64,000 nucleotides of DNA from NCBI RefSeq assembly GCF_000018585.1, contig NC_009976.1, positions 677,982-741,981 of the forward strand. Reading direction: 5' to 3'. Each line of letters begins with the position of its first letter. Positions within the stretch are counted from its first letter, which is position 1. The translations under genes and the position numbers were made by a program. Source of the DNA: Prochlorococcus marinus str. MIT 9211 (GTDB lineage Bacteria; Cyanobacteriota; Cyanobacteriia; PCC-6307; Cyanobiaceae). This document shows positions 1-9,707 of the stretch, piece after piece. The notes beneath the pieces were generated by a model. It worked only from the letters and a program-made list of their open reading frames with translations. It did not search any database and was not told where the DNA came from.

Positions 1-113
1 GGGAGCAGTTGATGGGAAATCGTGTTGATTGTTGCCTGGATTAATAGAACAATCGTTGGTCTCGGGGCGGTTAGTAGCAAGAGTCAAGATCTTTTGATTC
101 AGTTAGTAAGAGC

Positions 114-149
114 ACGCTAACGCCACAAGTAGCGTCGGCAAGTTTTTTT
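114..149 (+). terminator. Weak possible terminator at the window start
   Basis: A 6-bp stem (ACGCTA at 114-119 with TAGCGT at 130-135) is followed a few bases later by a run of seven T (143-149). It could end a gene lying left of the window. The stem is short and the T run is not directly adjacent, so the call is weak. No gene could be assigned in the first 201 bases: the readable frames are short and match nothing I recognise. Confidence 0.3.
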
Positions 150-201
150 AACACCATTAACAGTGTATAAATGAGAACCCATACAGTGCGGCTTTTTATT
201 A

Positions 202-897
202 GTGCAACGTGTTACAGAACCAGAGCTTATGCTTAAAGCTTCTCAAGTTAATGCATATTCAGAGGCTGACTTTTCATCGAGTGATAACCAGCTTTTAGAA
301 GACTTCGAAAAATTTTTAATGGATTCAGGTAGGGAATTAGGACTAAAAAATTTAATTATTGATCTTGGATGTGGTCCAGGAAATATTACAGAGTTGCTAG
401 CCATGAAATGGCCACTAGCAAAAGTGGTTGGGATTGATGGCTCAGAGGAAATGTTGTCTGTGGCTAGAAGGAGGAGAAAGGACTTAATTCAAAAATACAA
501 TCTAAAAGGGCTTGTGTATTTTCAAAAAAATATCTCGTCAATTTACAGAGATCAAACAACCTTGGATGAATCTGCTCATGCAGTCGTTAGTAATAGCCTT
601 CTTCACCATATTCATAACCCATCAATTTTTTGGGAGGCTGTTAAGAAAATTTCTTTACCTAACTCTTGCCAATTTCATAGAGATTTACGTCGCCCCTATT
701 CAACTAAAGAAGCTTTAGTCTTACAGGAAAAATATCTTCCAGATGCCCCTAAAGTTTTAAAAGATGATTATCTAGCTTCTTTACATGCTTCGTTTACTGT
801 TATAGAAGTAAGAGATCAACTTCTCATGGCAGGGTTGGACAGCTTAAAAGTTTACGAAGTAGATGATCGCTATCTTGAAATTAAAGGATTCTTCTAA
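202..897 (+). CDS. Class I SAM-dependent methyltransferase
   Basis: This is a predicted cytosolic S-adenosylmethionine-dependent methyltransferase of the Rossmann-fold class; the substrate is unknown. The SAM-binding motif I is clear ([10 protein letters not shown] near residue 53), followed by an acidic end of strand 2 ([10 protein letters not shown]) and a motif IV-like [10 protein letters not shown] stretch. The C-terminal DLRRP and DDRYL motifs match a cyanobacterial family I know only as hypothetical methyltransferases. The start is a GTG at 202; an ATG at 229 is an alternative that would keep the SAM domain intact. It lies just upstream of prfC on the same strand, with a gap under 40 bases, so co-transcription is possible. 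Molecular function is fairly sure, biological role is not. Confidence 0.8.
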   Translation: MQRVTEPELMLKASQVNAYSEADFSSSDNQLLEDFEKFLMDSGRELGLKNLIIDLGCGPGNITELLAMKWPLAKVVGIDGSEEMLSVARRRRKDLIQKYNLKGLVYFQKNISSIYRDQTTLDESAHAVVSNSLLHHIHNPSIFWEAVKKISLPNSCQFHRDLRRPYSTKEALVLQEKYLPDAPKVLKDDYLASLHASFTVIEVRDQLLMAGLDSLKVYEVDDRYLEIKGFF

Positions 898-936
898 TTC
901 CTTACTGGATTAATAAGTAATACTCTAAACCTATTG

Positions 937-2604
937 ATGAACTCCTTTTCCTCTACCAACGATCCCTCGAAATCAAATTCAGAAGACATATCTGGGATAG
1001 ACCTGCTTAATGCAGTTGATAAAAGGAGAAACTTTGCAATTATTTCTCATCCAGATGCCGGCAAGACAACTCTTACTGAAAAATTACTGCTATATGGTGG
1101 GGCTATTCAGCAAGCTGGTGCAGTAAAAGCTAGAGGCGAACAAAGAAAAGTTACTTCGGATTGGATGGAACTTGAAAAGCAAAGAGGGATATCTATTACT
1201 TCAACAGTTTTGCAATTTGCGTACAAGGGGATAACTATTAATTTATTAGATACTCCTGGCCACCAAGACTTCTCTGAAGACACTTATCGAACTCTGGCTG
1301 CTGCAGACAATGCAGTAATGCTTGAAGATGCTGCGAAAGGTCTGGAGCCGCAAACAAGGAAGTTGTTTGAAGTGTGCAGGCTTAGGAAAATACCTATTTT
1401 TACTTTTATAAATAAAATGGATAGGCCCGGACAAGAGCCTCTTTCATTATTGGATGAGATTGAGGCTGAATTAGGGCTTTCAACCTGGGCAGTTAATTGG
1501 CCTATTGGCAGTGGGGATCTTTTTCGAGGTCTTATTGATCGAAGCACTAGAGATGTCTTGATCTATACAAAAACAGAACGAGGCAAGCAGTCTATTGAGC
1601 AGCGTTATAAATTTGATGCTCCTGAGGTTAAAGAGTTAGTTGAAGATGATCTTTTACAAAAGGCTTTAGAAGAGATCAATTTATTAGATGAGGTTTCTGC
1701 ACAAAGGGATATAGGGCTAATTCATGCAGGCGAATTAACACCTGTTTTTTTTGGCTCTGCAATGACAAATTTTGGTGTAAAGCCATTCCTTGATACTTTC
1801 TTAGAACTTGCACAAGGACCAGTTGCAAGAAATAGTGCTAGTGGTCCTATTGATCCCACAACAGATTCTTTTAGTGGATTTGTTTTTAAACTTCAGGCAA
1901 ATATGGACCCTCGTCATAGAGATAGGATTGCTTTTGTTCGAGTTTGTAGTGGCCGTTTTAAAAAAGATATGACTGTTCGTCATGCTAGAACTGGAAAAAA
2001 TATTCGATTATCTAGACCACAAAAAATCTTTGCGAAAGATCGTGCAGTAGTAGAGGATGCTTATCCAGGGGATGTTATTGGATTGAACAATCCAGGGATG
2101 TTCTCAATTGGAGATACTCTTTATACAGGCCAACATATTGAATATGAAGGGATCCCATGCTTTAGTCCTGAAATATTCAGTTGGTTACGTAATCCCAATC
2201 CCTCCTCATTTAAAAATTTTAGGAAAGGAGTAAATGAGCTAAGAGAGGAGGGTGCTGTACAAATACTTTATGACAATGATCAAAGTAAAAGAGACCCTAT
2301 CCTGGCAGCGGTAGGACAACTTCAATTAGAAGTTGTTCAACATAGGCTGGAAAATGAATATGGCGTAGAGACAATATTAGAGCCACTGGGTTATCAAGTC
2401 GCAAGGTGGGTAGATGGAGGTTGGCCTGTACTTGAGGAGATAGGAAGAATTTTTAATTGCAAAACGGTACAGGACTCATGGCATAGACCAGTTCTGCTTT
2501 TTAAAAATGAATGGAATTTAAACCAACTAACCGAGGATCATCCAAATTTAATTTTGAGTACTGTCGCACCCGTTGTAAGTGGAGTAGATCCTATAAGTCT
2601 TTAG
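937..2604 (+). CDS. prfC: Peptide chain release factor 3 (RF-3)
   Basis: RF-3 is a translational GTPase that removes RF1/RF2 from the ribosome after peptide release. The GTPase motifs are visible: P-loop HPDAGKTT near residues 38-45, G3 DTPGHQDF near 105 and G4 NKMDR near 160. The beta-barrel domain II and the C-terminal RF3 domain follow, including the region with [16 protein letters not shown]. At about 555 residues it is a little longer than the E. coli protein because of a short N-terminal extension. Start: ATG at 937; a TTG directly before it at 934 is equally possible and changes one residue. No clear ribosome binding site is seen, which is common in this type of genome. Identification is secure. 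Confidence 0.97.
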   Translation: MNSFSSTNDPSKSNSEDISGIDLLNAVDKRRNFAIISHPDAGKTTLTEKLLLYGGAIQQAGAVKARGEQRKVTSDWMELEKQRGISITSTVLQFAYKGITINLLDTPGHQDFSEDTYRTLAAADNAVMLEDAAKGLEPQTRKLFEVCRLRKIPIFTFINKMDRPGQEPLSLLDEIEAELGLSTWAVNWPIGSGDLFRGLIDRSTRDVLIYTKTERGKQSIEQRYKFDAPEVKELVEDDLLQKALEEINLLDEVSAQRDIGLIHAGELTPVFFGSAMTNFGVKPFLDTFLELAQGPVARNSASGPIDPTTDSFSGFVFKLQANMDPRHRDRIAFVRVCSGRFKKDMTVRHARTGKNIRLSRPQKIFAKDRAVVEDAYPGDVIGLNNPGMFSIGDTLYTGQHIEYEGIPCFSPEIFSWLRNPNPSSFKNFRKGVNELREEGAVQILYDNDQSKRDPILAAVGQLQLEVVQHRLENEYGVETILEPLGYQVARWVDGGWPVLEEIGRIFNCKTVQDSWHRPVLLFKNEWNLNQLTEDHPNLILSTVAPVVSGVDPISL

Positions 2605-2665
2605 GTATAACTTTATGTTTTTCTTATATAGTGTTTTTTCAGAGTAAATTTAGTTATTTAGAGTT

Positions 2666-3352
2666 TTGGCTGAAAAAGACTCAAGTCCTAATAGCTCTTC
2701 TGAAGATGCCTATTTAATGTTGGGCCTAGAGCCTGGTGCAAGTTTTGAGGAGGTTCAGCAAGCGAGGACTAATAAACTTTCTGAAATAGGCGATGATCCA
2801 ATTCTTAAAGCAAAGATCGAGTCCTCTTACGATGCTTTATTGATGAACAGCCTGAAGGCAAGGCAGCTTGGGAAAGTTAGTACTGCAGCAGTTAGTGCTT
2901 CTAATAAAGAAAAATTAAACAATGAAATAGCAGGTAATGTTGGAAGTTCTTTGTTGACACGAATAACTAACTTTAACTTTTCTGGGAAGAAAGGTGATTC
3001 CAAAGGATTTATCCCAAACTTAACTTTTCCAGAAGGACAGGGGCTGACGATTCGTTTAGCATTGGGATTGCTGGCTCTAGTAATTATATTAATTTCACCT
3101 AACGAAAGTATCGAGATAATTCTTTCGCTTTCAACTATTAGTTTGTTTATTAGTCAAGTAAGACGAGGGCGTGGAATTTTCCAGTCTTTAGGATGGAGTG
3201 TAGTCTTCCTTTCAGTTGGCTTGATATTTGGTGGACTTGTAGCCGGCGGTATTGTTACTAATATGTCTGACCACTCAAACTCTCTATCTACCGACAAAGT
3301 CGAAGGAGTAACTGCTGTAATTGCTTTATGGGTAGGATCCTTAGTACTATGA
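2666..3352 (+). CDS. CPP1-like J-domain-related membrane protein
   Basis: The N-terminal 60 residues (DAYLMLGLEPGASFEEVQQAR) resemble the divergent J-like domain of the cyanobacterial and plastid CPP1/CDF1 family. In plants these proteins act in chaperoning at the chloroplast envelope. No HPD triplet is present, so classical DnaK stimulation is unlikely. The C-terminal half carries three or four hydrophobic segments (roughly residues 125-228), so it is an integral membrane protein. The start used is TTG at 2666; the exact start is uncertain. It follows prfC by about 60 bases on the same strand. The family call comes from residue pattern and topology; the bacterial function is not known. Confidence 0.72.
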   Translation: MAEKDSSPNSSSEDAYLMLGLEPGASFEEVQQARTNKLSEIGDDPILKAKIESSYDALLMNSLKARQLGKVSTAAVSASNKEKLNNEIAGNVGSSLLTRITNFNFSGKKGDSKGFIPNLTFPEGQGLTIRLALGLLALVIILISPNESIEIILSLSTISLFISQVRRGRGIFQSLGWSVVFLSVGLIFGGLVAGGIVTNMSDHSNSLSTDKVEGVTAVIALWVGSLVL

Positions 3353-3379
3353 TAGATCAAATTATAAAATAAAAATATT

Positions 3380-4282
3380 TTATATATCAACTAAAGATCT
3401 TAATTCTTCTTCTTCAATTTGATAAACATTCTTGCAGAATTCACAAGTAATTTCTGCTTTCTTGTCCTCATTAAGAATACTCTTGATTTCGCTATTACCT
3501 AGAAGTTTAAGAGCTGAAATACTTCTATCTCTAGAGCATTTACAGCGATACTTTATTTCTTGCCTTGCGCTTGGACCTTTAACTATTTCTGGATTTAAGT
3601 TATAGAAGAGATCTTTTAAAAGCCCACTGAGGTTATCTTTATATTCAAAAAGTCTTTCACTAAAAGAAGTTATTGTATTGCAATTCTCTTCTAATAGTTC
3701 TGCTAATGAACGGTCTTGAGATGCTTTTGGAAGGATCTGTGCAATTAATCCACCTGAACAAACTAATTCCTTGTGCTTTATTTTCTCACCTACAAATACA
3801 GCAGATGGGGTTTGTTCAGAATGTAAAAGATAAGATGCAATATCTTCTCCAATTCCCCCTCCAACTAGTTCTACAGTGCTGCTATAGGGGTCGCCTTCCC
3901 CAATATCCCTAATTACATGTAGATACCCTTTTCCTGTTGCATTTGCAAAGTCAAAACAGTGATGTCCTTCTTTTGATTTAACAAGGTCTAGTTCAAGTGA
4001 TGGGTTGCCCAAAAAACCCCTGACAGAGCCGTCTCTGCAAGCATCTACTGTTAAACCTTTTATAGGACCATCTGATTGAATCTTAAGAGTAACTCTTCCA
4101 TGCAATACTTTCATAGAGCTTGCTAATAATAGACTTGCTGACATCGCCCTGCCCATTAGTGCAGATGTTAGGTAGGAAAGCTTGTGCCTGCTTTTGGCCT
4201 CTTTTAGAGCATTTGTTGTAATAGCTGCGACTAGCCTAATCCCTCCATTTGCGGCTGTTGCTCTTACTAAGGTATCGTTCAT
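3380..4282 (-). CDS. hslO: Redox-regulated chaperone Hsp33
   Basis: Hsp33 is a cytosolic holdase activated by oxidation: four C-terminal cysteines hold zinc when reduced and form disulfides under oxidative stress. Those cysteines are visible as CKC at about residues 247-249 and CEFC at 280-283. The N-terminal domain shows the usual features ([18 protein letters not shown] and [12 protein letters not shown]). Length, 300 residues, is normal. The gene converges on the CPP1-like gene with a gap under 30 bases. Such a chaperone fits a phototroph exposed to reactive oxygen, which is inference. Identification is secure. Confidence 0.95.
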   Translation of the reverse strand: MNDTLVRATAANGGIRLVAAITTNALKEAKSRHKLSYLTSALMGRAMSASLLLASSMKVLHGRVTLKIQSDGPIKGLTVDACRDGSVRGFLGNPSLELDLVKSKEGHHCFDFANATGKGYLHVIRDIGEGDPYSSTVELVGGGIGEDIASYLLHSEQTPSAVFVGEKIKHKELVCSGGLIAQILPKASQDRSLAELLEENCNTITSFSERLFEYKDNLSGLLKDLFYNLNPEIVKGPSARQEIKYRCKCSRDRSISALKLLGNSEIKSILNEDKKAEITCEFCKNVYQIEEEELRSLVDI

Positions 4283-4452
4283 TTACTTAAATTCATTTAA
4301 AGCTACTTTTTAATGCTATCTACTTTCCTATATATTTTATGAACTTTGGCCAAATTATCTATTATGAAATATTTAATATCATTTTATGGTATATGCCTAC
4401 TTTTTAAAAACTCTTTAGTGCTTCTCTTGAAGCGTATAATCTTTAGATTAAA

Positions 4453-5478
4453 ATGACTACTAAATCAAAATCATTTTATTTTAACCAAGCAAGGTTTGGC
4501 CTTATATGGTCTCTTGCTTATGCAAATTCACCGTCAAAATCCACTGTAATTCTTCTGCCAGAGCTAATATGCAATTCCTTAACAGATGTTTTATTTAGAG
4601 CAGGATATCAAATTACTTACTATAAAATAGATTCTACATTGAATCCGTGTGTAGAATCTATAGAAAAACATTTTTCTAAGACATCTGACATAAAGGCTTT
4701 GATTTATGTAAATTACTTTGGTATACCCGCAAAAGTGGAATTGATTAGAAAGTTATGTACAGAAAAAGATGTTTTATTAATTGAAGATAATAGTCATGGA
4801 TTTGGAGGTCAATTTGAAGGAAGCTACTTAGGAGAGAAAGGTGATATAAGTATTAGTTCACCTAGAAAATCTTATTCTTCTGCTATTGGAGGTGTCATTT
4901 CAATAAATTCAAAAAATCTTTTGCTAAATGATTTCAAAAACCAACCATATAATCAATTAAATTACAGTAAAATACCAATCACTCATATGCATAAGATTGA
5001 TAATATTTTTTTGCAGAGCATTAGGAATAATTTTAGAATAAAAAAGCTAAGTTTTATAGAACAAAATGACCCATATGCTTTTAGAGAAAAGCCTCCTAGA
5101 GATATTTACTTAGGACCAATTGCTGAAAAATATCGTTACTTTGTAGATTGGAAAATGATCAGGAAAACTAGGATTAACGGATGGAATTTGACAAGATCTA
5201 TGTGTAAAAAATTAGGTATTAAACCTATATTTGAAAATAGTATAGATCAATTATGTCCTTGGGCCTACCCTGCTTTCTGTAAAAATATTAATGAAAGGAA
5301 TGATTGGATCAAGTTTTTCTATAGTAGATCATTAGCAGCTTTTAGCTGGCCATGTTTGCCGAATGAACAGATCATTAGTAAAAAAGACGCCCTTGAATAT
5401 TGGAAAAATATAATTTGTATCCCTTTAAATAATATTAGTATTAGATCAGTCAAAAGAATATACAATAAGCTCTCCTGA
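4453..5478 (+). CDS. DegT/DnrJ-type PLP-dependent aminotransferase-like protein
   Basis: The fold of sugar aminotransferases (DegT/DnrJ/EryC1) is indicated by an N-terminal FNQARFGL segment, the VNYFGIPAKVELI stretch near residue 97, the conserved cofactor-contacting IEDNSHGFGG near 116, and a candidate PLP lysine in SSPRKSYSSAIGG near 140. Members usually transfer amino groups to nucleotide-linked ketosugars. At 341 residues it is slightly shorter than typical (370-400), and the second half is divergent, so the substrate cannot be predicted. Two following genes on the opposite strand also look sugar-related, which supports a role in surface polysaccharide or glycan decoration. Family confidence is good, exact activity is not established. 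Confidence 0.72.
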   Translation: MTTKSKSFYFNQARFGLIWSLAYANSPSKSTVILLPELICNSLTDVLFRAGYQITYYKIDSTLNPCVESIEKHFSKTSDIKALIYVNYFGIPAKVELIRKLCTEKDVLLIEDNSHGFGGQFEGSYLGEKGDISISSPRKSYSSAIGGVISINSKNLLLNDFKNQPYNQLNYSKIPITHMHKIDNIFLQSIRNNFRIKKLSFIEQNDPYAFREKPPRDIYLGPIAEKYRYFVDWKMIRKTRINGWNLTRSMCKKLGIKPIFENSIDQLCPWAYPAFCKNINERNDWIKFFYSRSLAAFSWPCLPNEQIISKKDALEYWKNIICIPLNNISIRSVKRIYNKLS

Positions 5479-5530
5479 AGGTTAATTTATTTATCATATT
5501 TAGTTTAATTATATTTAGATACTCCTCTAC

Positions 5531-6484
5531 TTAATTATATATTGACTTTAGAAACCATTTTATTTTTAAATATGATAGTGCTAGATCTTTCGTGTAACTA
5601 TCTATAGCTAGTATTTCTCTGTTTGGAGAGTAGTTTAATGTATGAGGCCCAATCCGTCTGCTCTCAGAGGAAAAATTAACTAGTTCATTTGTTTCTGAAA
5701 TTTTGGAATTATTATATGATTTATCTAGTAGCCAAATACCATCCCCGTAGGACTTTGAACGCATTTGCATAGGAAAGTATTCACATCCTCTGTATGTAAA
5801 GAGACCGCCAGCACTTCTCATTGTTTTACCTATTCCATTCACATTTGGAACTATATAAATATTTTTTTCTAATGTAAAGTTAAATTGATTTAACCCTTTT
5901 GTAGACCTAAATATATGTCGTACATGATCTTTACCTTCAATTGAAGTGCATAAAAGCCTTACACTCTCTTTATCTATTAAAATCACAGGGTCAATTATTG
6001 TATAGTCTCTTTCGGCTGAGTATTTATTAGTATAAATACGCTTTATTGAAAGTGTATTCATATCCTCTATCAGATAAATAGAAAGGCCCTTTTGAGTATG
6101 AGATTCTAAGGTGAGGTAAGTACGGCTATCTATTATAAATGTTCTAGGAAATGAATAATGATGTAAAGGGTCTAGGTCTAAGGAATTGTATTCGCCGCTA
6201 ATTAAATCATAAGAAAAGATACAACCACGCCCTGTAGTGGTTGATATACTTTCAAACAAAAGCATATTGTTAGTCAGAAAATAAGGATCTGCTGCTATAA
6301 TATGTTTTTTATCAGGTCTAGAGATTTTTAAAAATGAAAGATTTTTTGCAGACTCCATGTTGAATTTCCCGTTGTCTATTGAACTTATAAAATTATTGCT
6401 ACTAAGTAAGTAAATAGACCAATTCTCAAAATGCAGGTTGAGTAGTTTGCTATATAACTGTCTCAATTTATTAGTATAATTCAT
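5531..6484 (-). CDS. Sugar-active beta-propeller protein (glycosyl hydrolase family 43-like fold)
   Basis: The sequence follows the pattern of five-bladed propeller domains found in GH43-like enzymes and at the N-terminus of plant glucosamine inositolphosphorylceramide transferase: IIAADPYFLT near residue 62, LLFES, HHYSFPRTFI near 110, YLTLESHTQKG, then IDPVIL near 165 and a late GLFTYRGCEYFPMQ. These aromatic and acidic blade motifs bind or cleave glycans in known members. No signal peptide is evident. Its start overlaps the stop of the gene upstream (6481-7641) by four bases, so the two are translationally coupled. I infer a role in making or modifying a surface sugar; hydrolase versus transferase cannot be decided here. 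Confidence 0.6.
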   Translation of the reverse strand: MNYTNKLRQLYSKLLNLHFENWSIYLLSSNNFISSIDNGKFNMESAKNLSFLKISRPDKKHIIAADPYFLTNNMLLFESISTTTGRGCIFSYDLISGEYNSLDLDPLHHYSFPRTFIIDSRTYLTLESHTQKGLSIYLIEDMNTLSIKRIYTNKYSAERDYTIIDPVILIDKESVRLLCTSIEGKDHVRHIFRSTKGLNQFNFTLEKNIYIVPNVNGIGKTMRSAGGLFTYRGCEYFPMQMRSKSYGDGIWLLDKSYNNSKISETNELVNFSSESRRIGPHTLNYSPNREILAIDSYTKDLALSYLKIKWFLKSIYN

Positions 6485-7641
6485 TTTTTAGATATGGTTT
6501 TGAAAAGGTTAAGAACTGATTCCAACCTTCTAATAGCGAATCTTGCTATAGTTAAAATATATAAATTGGTCTTTATAGAATTTACTAGTCTTCGATAAAA
6601 ATAGTATATTAATCCTATAAATGTAGTTGGTTTTACGTAATCAACTAATAAATTATCTTTCCCAGCCCAATTATATTTATATGGCTCTTTACCAAGTGTA
6701 AAATCTATCGCCTTTACGTCATTTTCAAATGCTATATTAATTAGATGTTCTAATAATAGTCTCCCTGGAGAATATTTTATATAAGGCGTATCCATATATC
6801 CTGGATAGAGATAATATAATACTTCTTTATATTTGAGAGCCCAGCAAGCAGCAAGAACTTGTTTGTCTAATGTTATAGCTATGAGGTATGAACTTGAATT
6901 AGAAGCATCAGAATAGTCGTTAAAGGATGTATAGAAATTTATTAATGAGTAGATTTTTTCTGTAAATGATATCCCTAGAGACCTTGCTTTTCTTTCCAAT
7001 GAATTTGAAATCTTAGTAAAAATTTCAGTGTACTCTTCTTCTGTATATAGAAACTTATACTCTAGTTTTCCATATTCTTTAAGTCTTCTTGTGTATCGCT
7101 TATTATCTTTAACCATGCGTTTAGAAATATTGTTAAAGAATAAGTCTATATTTTCATGTTTACAGCTAGATACGCTTTCGACTTCTCCAGCTTTCAATGC
7201 ATTTATTTTTTCAAGACTCATTTGTTTGGGAATATTTTGATGCTTTAAAGGATACCTTTCTATCAGAAATGCATCATGTGGTGGCATTTCACTAATAACG
7301 ATTTTCCATAAATTAACTTTTTCTTCTGAAGTTAGCTTGTTCTCTATGATTAAAGGTAATTTATACTCTGCTAAATCTCTTCCTGCAAACCTCATTAAAT
7401 TAGCTGGACCATGACTTGTTAATTCAAGGGGAAATAGAGCTAAAGGATCATCTTGTTTTCTATAGACTATGTAGATGAAGATTTTAAGCTTTTTTTGTCT
7501 TTTTAATTCAAACTTATACCATCTTTGAAACCATTCATAGCTTTGAAATACTGTACATTCGCATTCTGATTCTATTCTTTTCCAAACAAATTCTAATCTA
7601 GGATCTGTGGCACTAAATGACTTTATTGATAAGAGTTTCAT
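6481..7641 (-). CDS. FemAB/CelD-like acyltransferase (BioF2-type GNAT fold)
   Basis: This 386-residue protein resembles the CelD/FemAB-like GNAT superfamily (acetyltransferase domain PF13480) associated with polysaccharide biosynthesis. Typical features are an N-terminal VFQSYEWFQRWYKF segment near residue 35, a central RRLKEYGKLEYKFLYTEEE region, and the C-terminal GRLLLEHLINIAFEND followed by IDFTLGKEPYKYNWAG near 310-330, which matches the family signature around fTlGdepYK. A hydrophobic stretch follows near 345. It is the first gene of a two-gene minus-strand unit with the beta-propeller gene, overlapping by four bases. The likely job is acylation of a surface glycan or its precursor, which is inference from family and context. 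Confidence 0.72.
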   Translation of the reverse strand: MKLLSIKSFSATDPRLEFVWKRIESECECTVFQSYEWFQRWYKFELKRQKKLKIFIYIVYRKQDDPLALFPLELTSHGPANLMRFAGRDLAEYKLPLIIENKLTSEEKVNLWKIVISEMPPHDAFLIERYPLKHQNIPKQMSLEKINALKAGEVESVSSCKHENIDLFFNNISKRMVKDNKRYTRRLKEYGKLEYKFLYTEEEYTEIFTKISNSLERKARSLGISFTEKIYSLINFYTSFNDYSDASNSSSYLIAITLDKQVLAACWALKYKEVLYYLYPGYMDTPYIKYSPGRLLLEHLINIAFENDVKAIDFTLGKEPYKYNWAGKDNLLVDYVKPTTFIGLIYYFYRRLVNSIKTNLYILTIARFAIRRLESVLNLFKTISKK

Positions 7642-7759
7642 TTTCTGATTACGTCGGTTCTTAAATATCTTTTGTTTTTTTTATTTTAATTATACTCCAG
7701 ACTTATTCTAGATAACTTAATACTAACCTGACTAGGGCATTTCATAGTTCTTTGATTGG

Positions 7760-8401
7760 TTAGGGCACTGTTTTGTGTAGCTTGCCATTTGTAAGTTCAT
7801 AAGACAAATGCTGTTTCTTTGTAAATAACTCTGGTTCATGACTGACAACTATCAAGACCCTTTCCTTTGACAGTTGGTTGATTAATTCTACGATCTCATC
7901 CCTGACAGACCAATCTAGCCCTGCAGTAGGCTCATCAAGTAAAAGTATTTTGGGCTCCCTTAGAAGCTGGACAGCGATTGCCAATCTCCTTTGCTGACCT
8001 CCACTCAACCATTCTGGAGGTCGTTTATAGTTTTCTGTCATCAGTCCTACTTTTTTTAGAGCTTTCTCCTGAATATCTATAGCTAATCGTCTATGACCTA
8101 GTCTTAACTCTTGTAAGATAGTCAACCCTATAAAATGTCTTTCTGGGAACTGAAAGACAACTCCGCAGAGTGACCTTCTCCTTCTTTCGTTTACTTGATT
8201 ACCATGCCAGGTTATCAATCCCCTTTGTGGTCGTGACAAACCACTTATGATTTCAATTAGACTTGTCTTGCCACTGCCGCTAGGGCCAAAAATGATTGTC
8301 GGCTCTCCAGTTTGAGCGCTTAGGGATATCGCCTTAAGTATAGGGCCTTCGGCAGTGGCTGGATGATAGTTAATTCCTTTCAGCTCTAGCATTGCAAACA
8401 C
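7760..8401 (-). CDS. ABC transporter ATP-binding protein, ECF/ABCI11-like
   Basis: A single nucleotide-binding domain of 213 residues with Walker A GPSGSGKTS near residue 39, Q-loop VVFQFPERHF near 81, signature LSGGQQRR near 133, Walker B ILLLDEPTAG near 152 and switch His in VVSHEPE. The FPERH Q-loop is like that of energy-coupling-factor ATPases (CbiO/EcfA), and the protein resembles the plastid ABCI11/NAP14 family of cyanobacterial descent, linked in plants to chloroplast metal homeostasis. No permease gene adjoins it, so its partner is unknown. It may start at ATG 8401 or at the in-frame ATG at 8392. ATPase identity is secure; substrate is not. Confidence 0.85.
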   Translation of the reverse strand: MFAMLELKGINYHPATAEGPILKAISLSAQTGEPTIIFGPSGSGKTSLIEIISGLSRPQRGLITWHGNQVNERRRRSLCGVVFQFPERHFIGLTILQELRLGHRRLAIDIQEKALKKVGLMTENYKRPPEWLSGGQQRRLAIAVQLLREPKILLLDEPTAGLDWSVRDEIVELINQLSKERVLIVVSHEPELFTKKQHLSYELTNGKLHKTVP

Positions 8402-8493
8402 TTAACAGGTGTGTGTCTAGTTCCCAGTAAGTTATTTCAGTTGTCAGAATAGTATCTTATTTTTATATCAAATAACAATTACTTTTAAGAGGA

Positions 8494-8946
8494 ATGGAAG
8501 TTCGCTTTCGTGAAGTAGACCCTTTTAACTGTTGGCTTTGGCTTCATTTTTCAGATGTACCTAGTGAAGGAGAGAGAAATTATTTAGATGGAATTTTCGA
8601 TAGCTGGTATGTTTTAGGTCGACTGGGGGGATTTAATTCAGAAAACCTTCAATCCCATTTGGCTGGTAATGAATTAAGTTGGATGACTTATGAGAGTCAA
8701 GATGCTTCTGCCATTATGCCGGCATTGATGCATAATTTAGGTCAAATGGAATACGAGGGTGCATGGGCCAGGTGCTGGGTTGATTTGGGGACATGTGATG
8801 CGATTGCAATCGATGTGTTGATTAATGCTCTTCTGCAGGTTAATGGTGACGTTATTAAGCTGGAAGAATTTATAATTGGAGGCGTAAATGATGATTGGCC
8901 GGTTGAAGATCACCCTGATGCAATTTTTACTTCTCCTAAGGAATAG
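8494..8946 (+). CDS. DUF3531 family protein
   Basis: A 150-residue soluble protein of the DUF3531 type, conserved in cyanobacteria and plastid-bearing plants. Characteristic stretches are WLWLHFSDVPSEGE near residue 15, the DSWYVLGRLGGFN segment near 37 and WARCWVDLGTCDAIAIDVL near 90. No catalytic residues can be proposed and no membrane segment is present. It is followed after two bases by the rsmE start, and then by the DUF92 gene, so the three probably form one transcript. Linkage with an rRNA methyltransferase does not by itself indicate function. The family is recognised with good confidence; function is unknown. Confidence 0.8.
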   Translation: MEVRFREVDPFNCWLWLHFSDVPSEGERNYLDGIFDSWYVLGRLGGFNSENLQSHLAGNELSWMTYESQDASAIMPALMHNLGQMEYEGAWARCWVDLGTCDAIAIDVLINALLQVNGDVIKLEEFIIGGVNDDWPVEDHPDAIFTSPKE

Positions 8947-8948
8947 TA

Positions 8949-9704
8949 GTGGCTGAATTGAGACGCCTATTGATAGGACAAGATCGTATAGAAAACATTG
9001 ATAAGAATGATAGGCTTTTATTATTGAAACCCAATGAGACTCATTATCTAACTAGAGTTTTACGACTAAAACCAGGAGATGAAATCTTTATAGTGAATGG
9101 GTATGGAAGTCTATGGAGAGGATGTCTAGAGAAATCAGATTCATTAACTCTTCTCTCTTCGCTAACTAATCCAGAAATATTTCATCAGAGAGCTAATCCT
9201 TTAATTTGCTTAGCTGTTGTATTGCCTAAGAAAGGGTTTGATGAAATTCTGAGGTTTTGCACCGAAGTTGGTGTTGATATCTTTCAGCCTCTTATATCTG
9301 AGCGCAGTATTAATCAAGATATTGGCATTCTTCGACTCAAACGTTGGCAATCCATAATAAATGAAGCCGTTGAGCAGTCTGAACGACTATGGATGCCTGA
9401 ACTAAGGCCCCCTATTCGCTTTCAAGATTGGGTAACAGAGTCATCGATAGGGGCCGTCTCCATTGGAACCACTCGAGAGAATAGGTATTGTGAGCTTGAA
9501 ACTTGGTTAGCACAATTGAGTAATGATTTAAGCCATGTATGGATAGCAATAGGGCCTGAGGGAGGGTGGAGCTCTACAGAGTTGTCTTTAGCTTTAAAGC
9601 ATGGTGCTCAATATGTGCAATTTGGAGAAACAATACTTAGAGTTTCGACAGCGGCAATTTGTTCTGCACAGCTTATGGCTTCTTGGAGAAGATTAAATTA
9701 TTAG
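8949..9704 (+). CDS. rsmE: 16S rRNA (uracil-1498-N3) methyltransferase
   Basis: RsmE is a SPOUT-class enzyme that methylates N3 of U1498 in the decoding region of 16S rRNA. Features seen: an N-terminal PUA-like part with HYLTRVLRLKPGDE near residue 31, the IFQPLISERSI segment near 112, and the knotted SAM site with IAIGPEGGWSSTEL near 198 and ILRVSTAAICSAQ near 231. Length of 251 residues is normal. GTG at 8949 is the start, two bases after the DUF3531 stop, implying translational coupling. Identification is secure. Confidence 0.93.
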   Translation: MAELRRLLIGQDRIENIDKNDRLLLLKPNETHYLTRVLRLKPGDEIFIVNGYGSLWRGCLEKSDSLTLLSSLTNPEIFHQRANPLICLAVVLPKKGFDEILRFCTEVGVDIFQPLISERSINQDIGILRLKRWQSIINEAVEQSERLWMPELRPPIRFQDWVTESSIGAVSIGTTRENRYCELETWLAQLSNDLSHVWIAIGPEGGWSSTELSLALKHGAQYVQFGETILRVSTAAICSAQLMASWRRLNY

Positions 9705-9707
9705 ACC

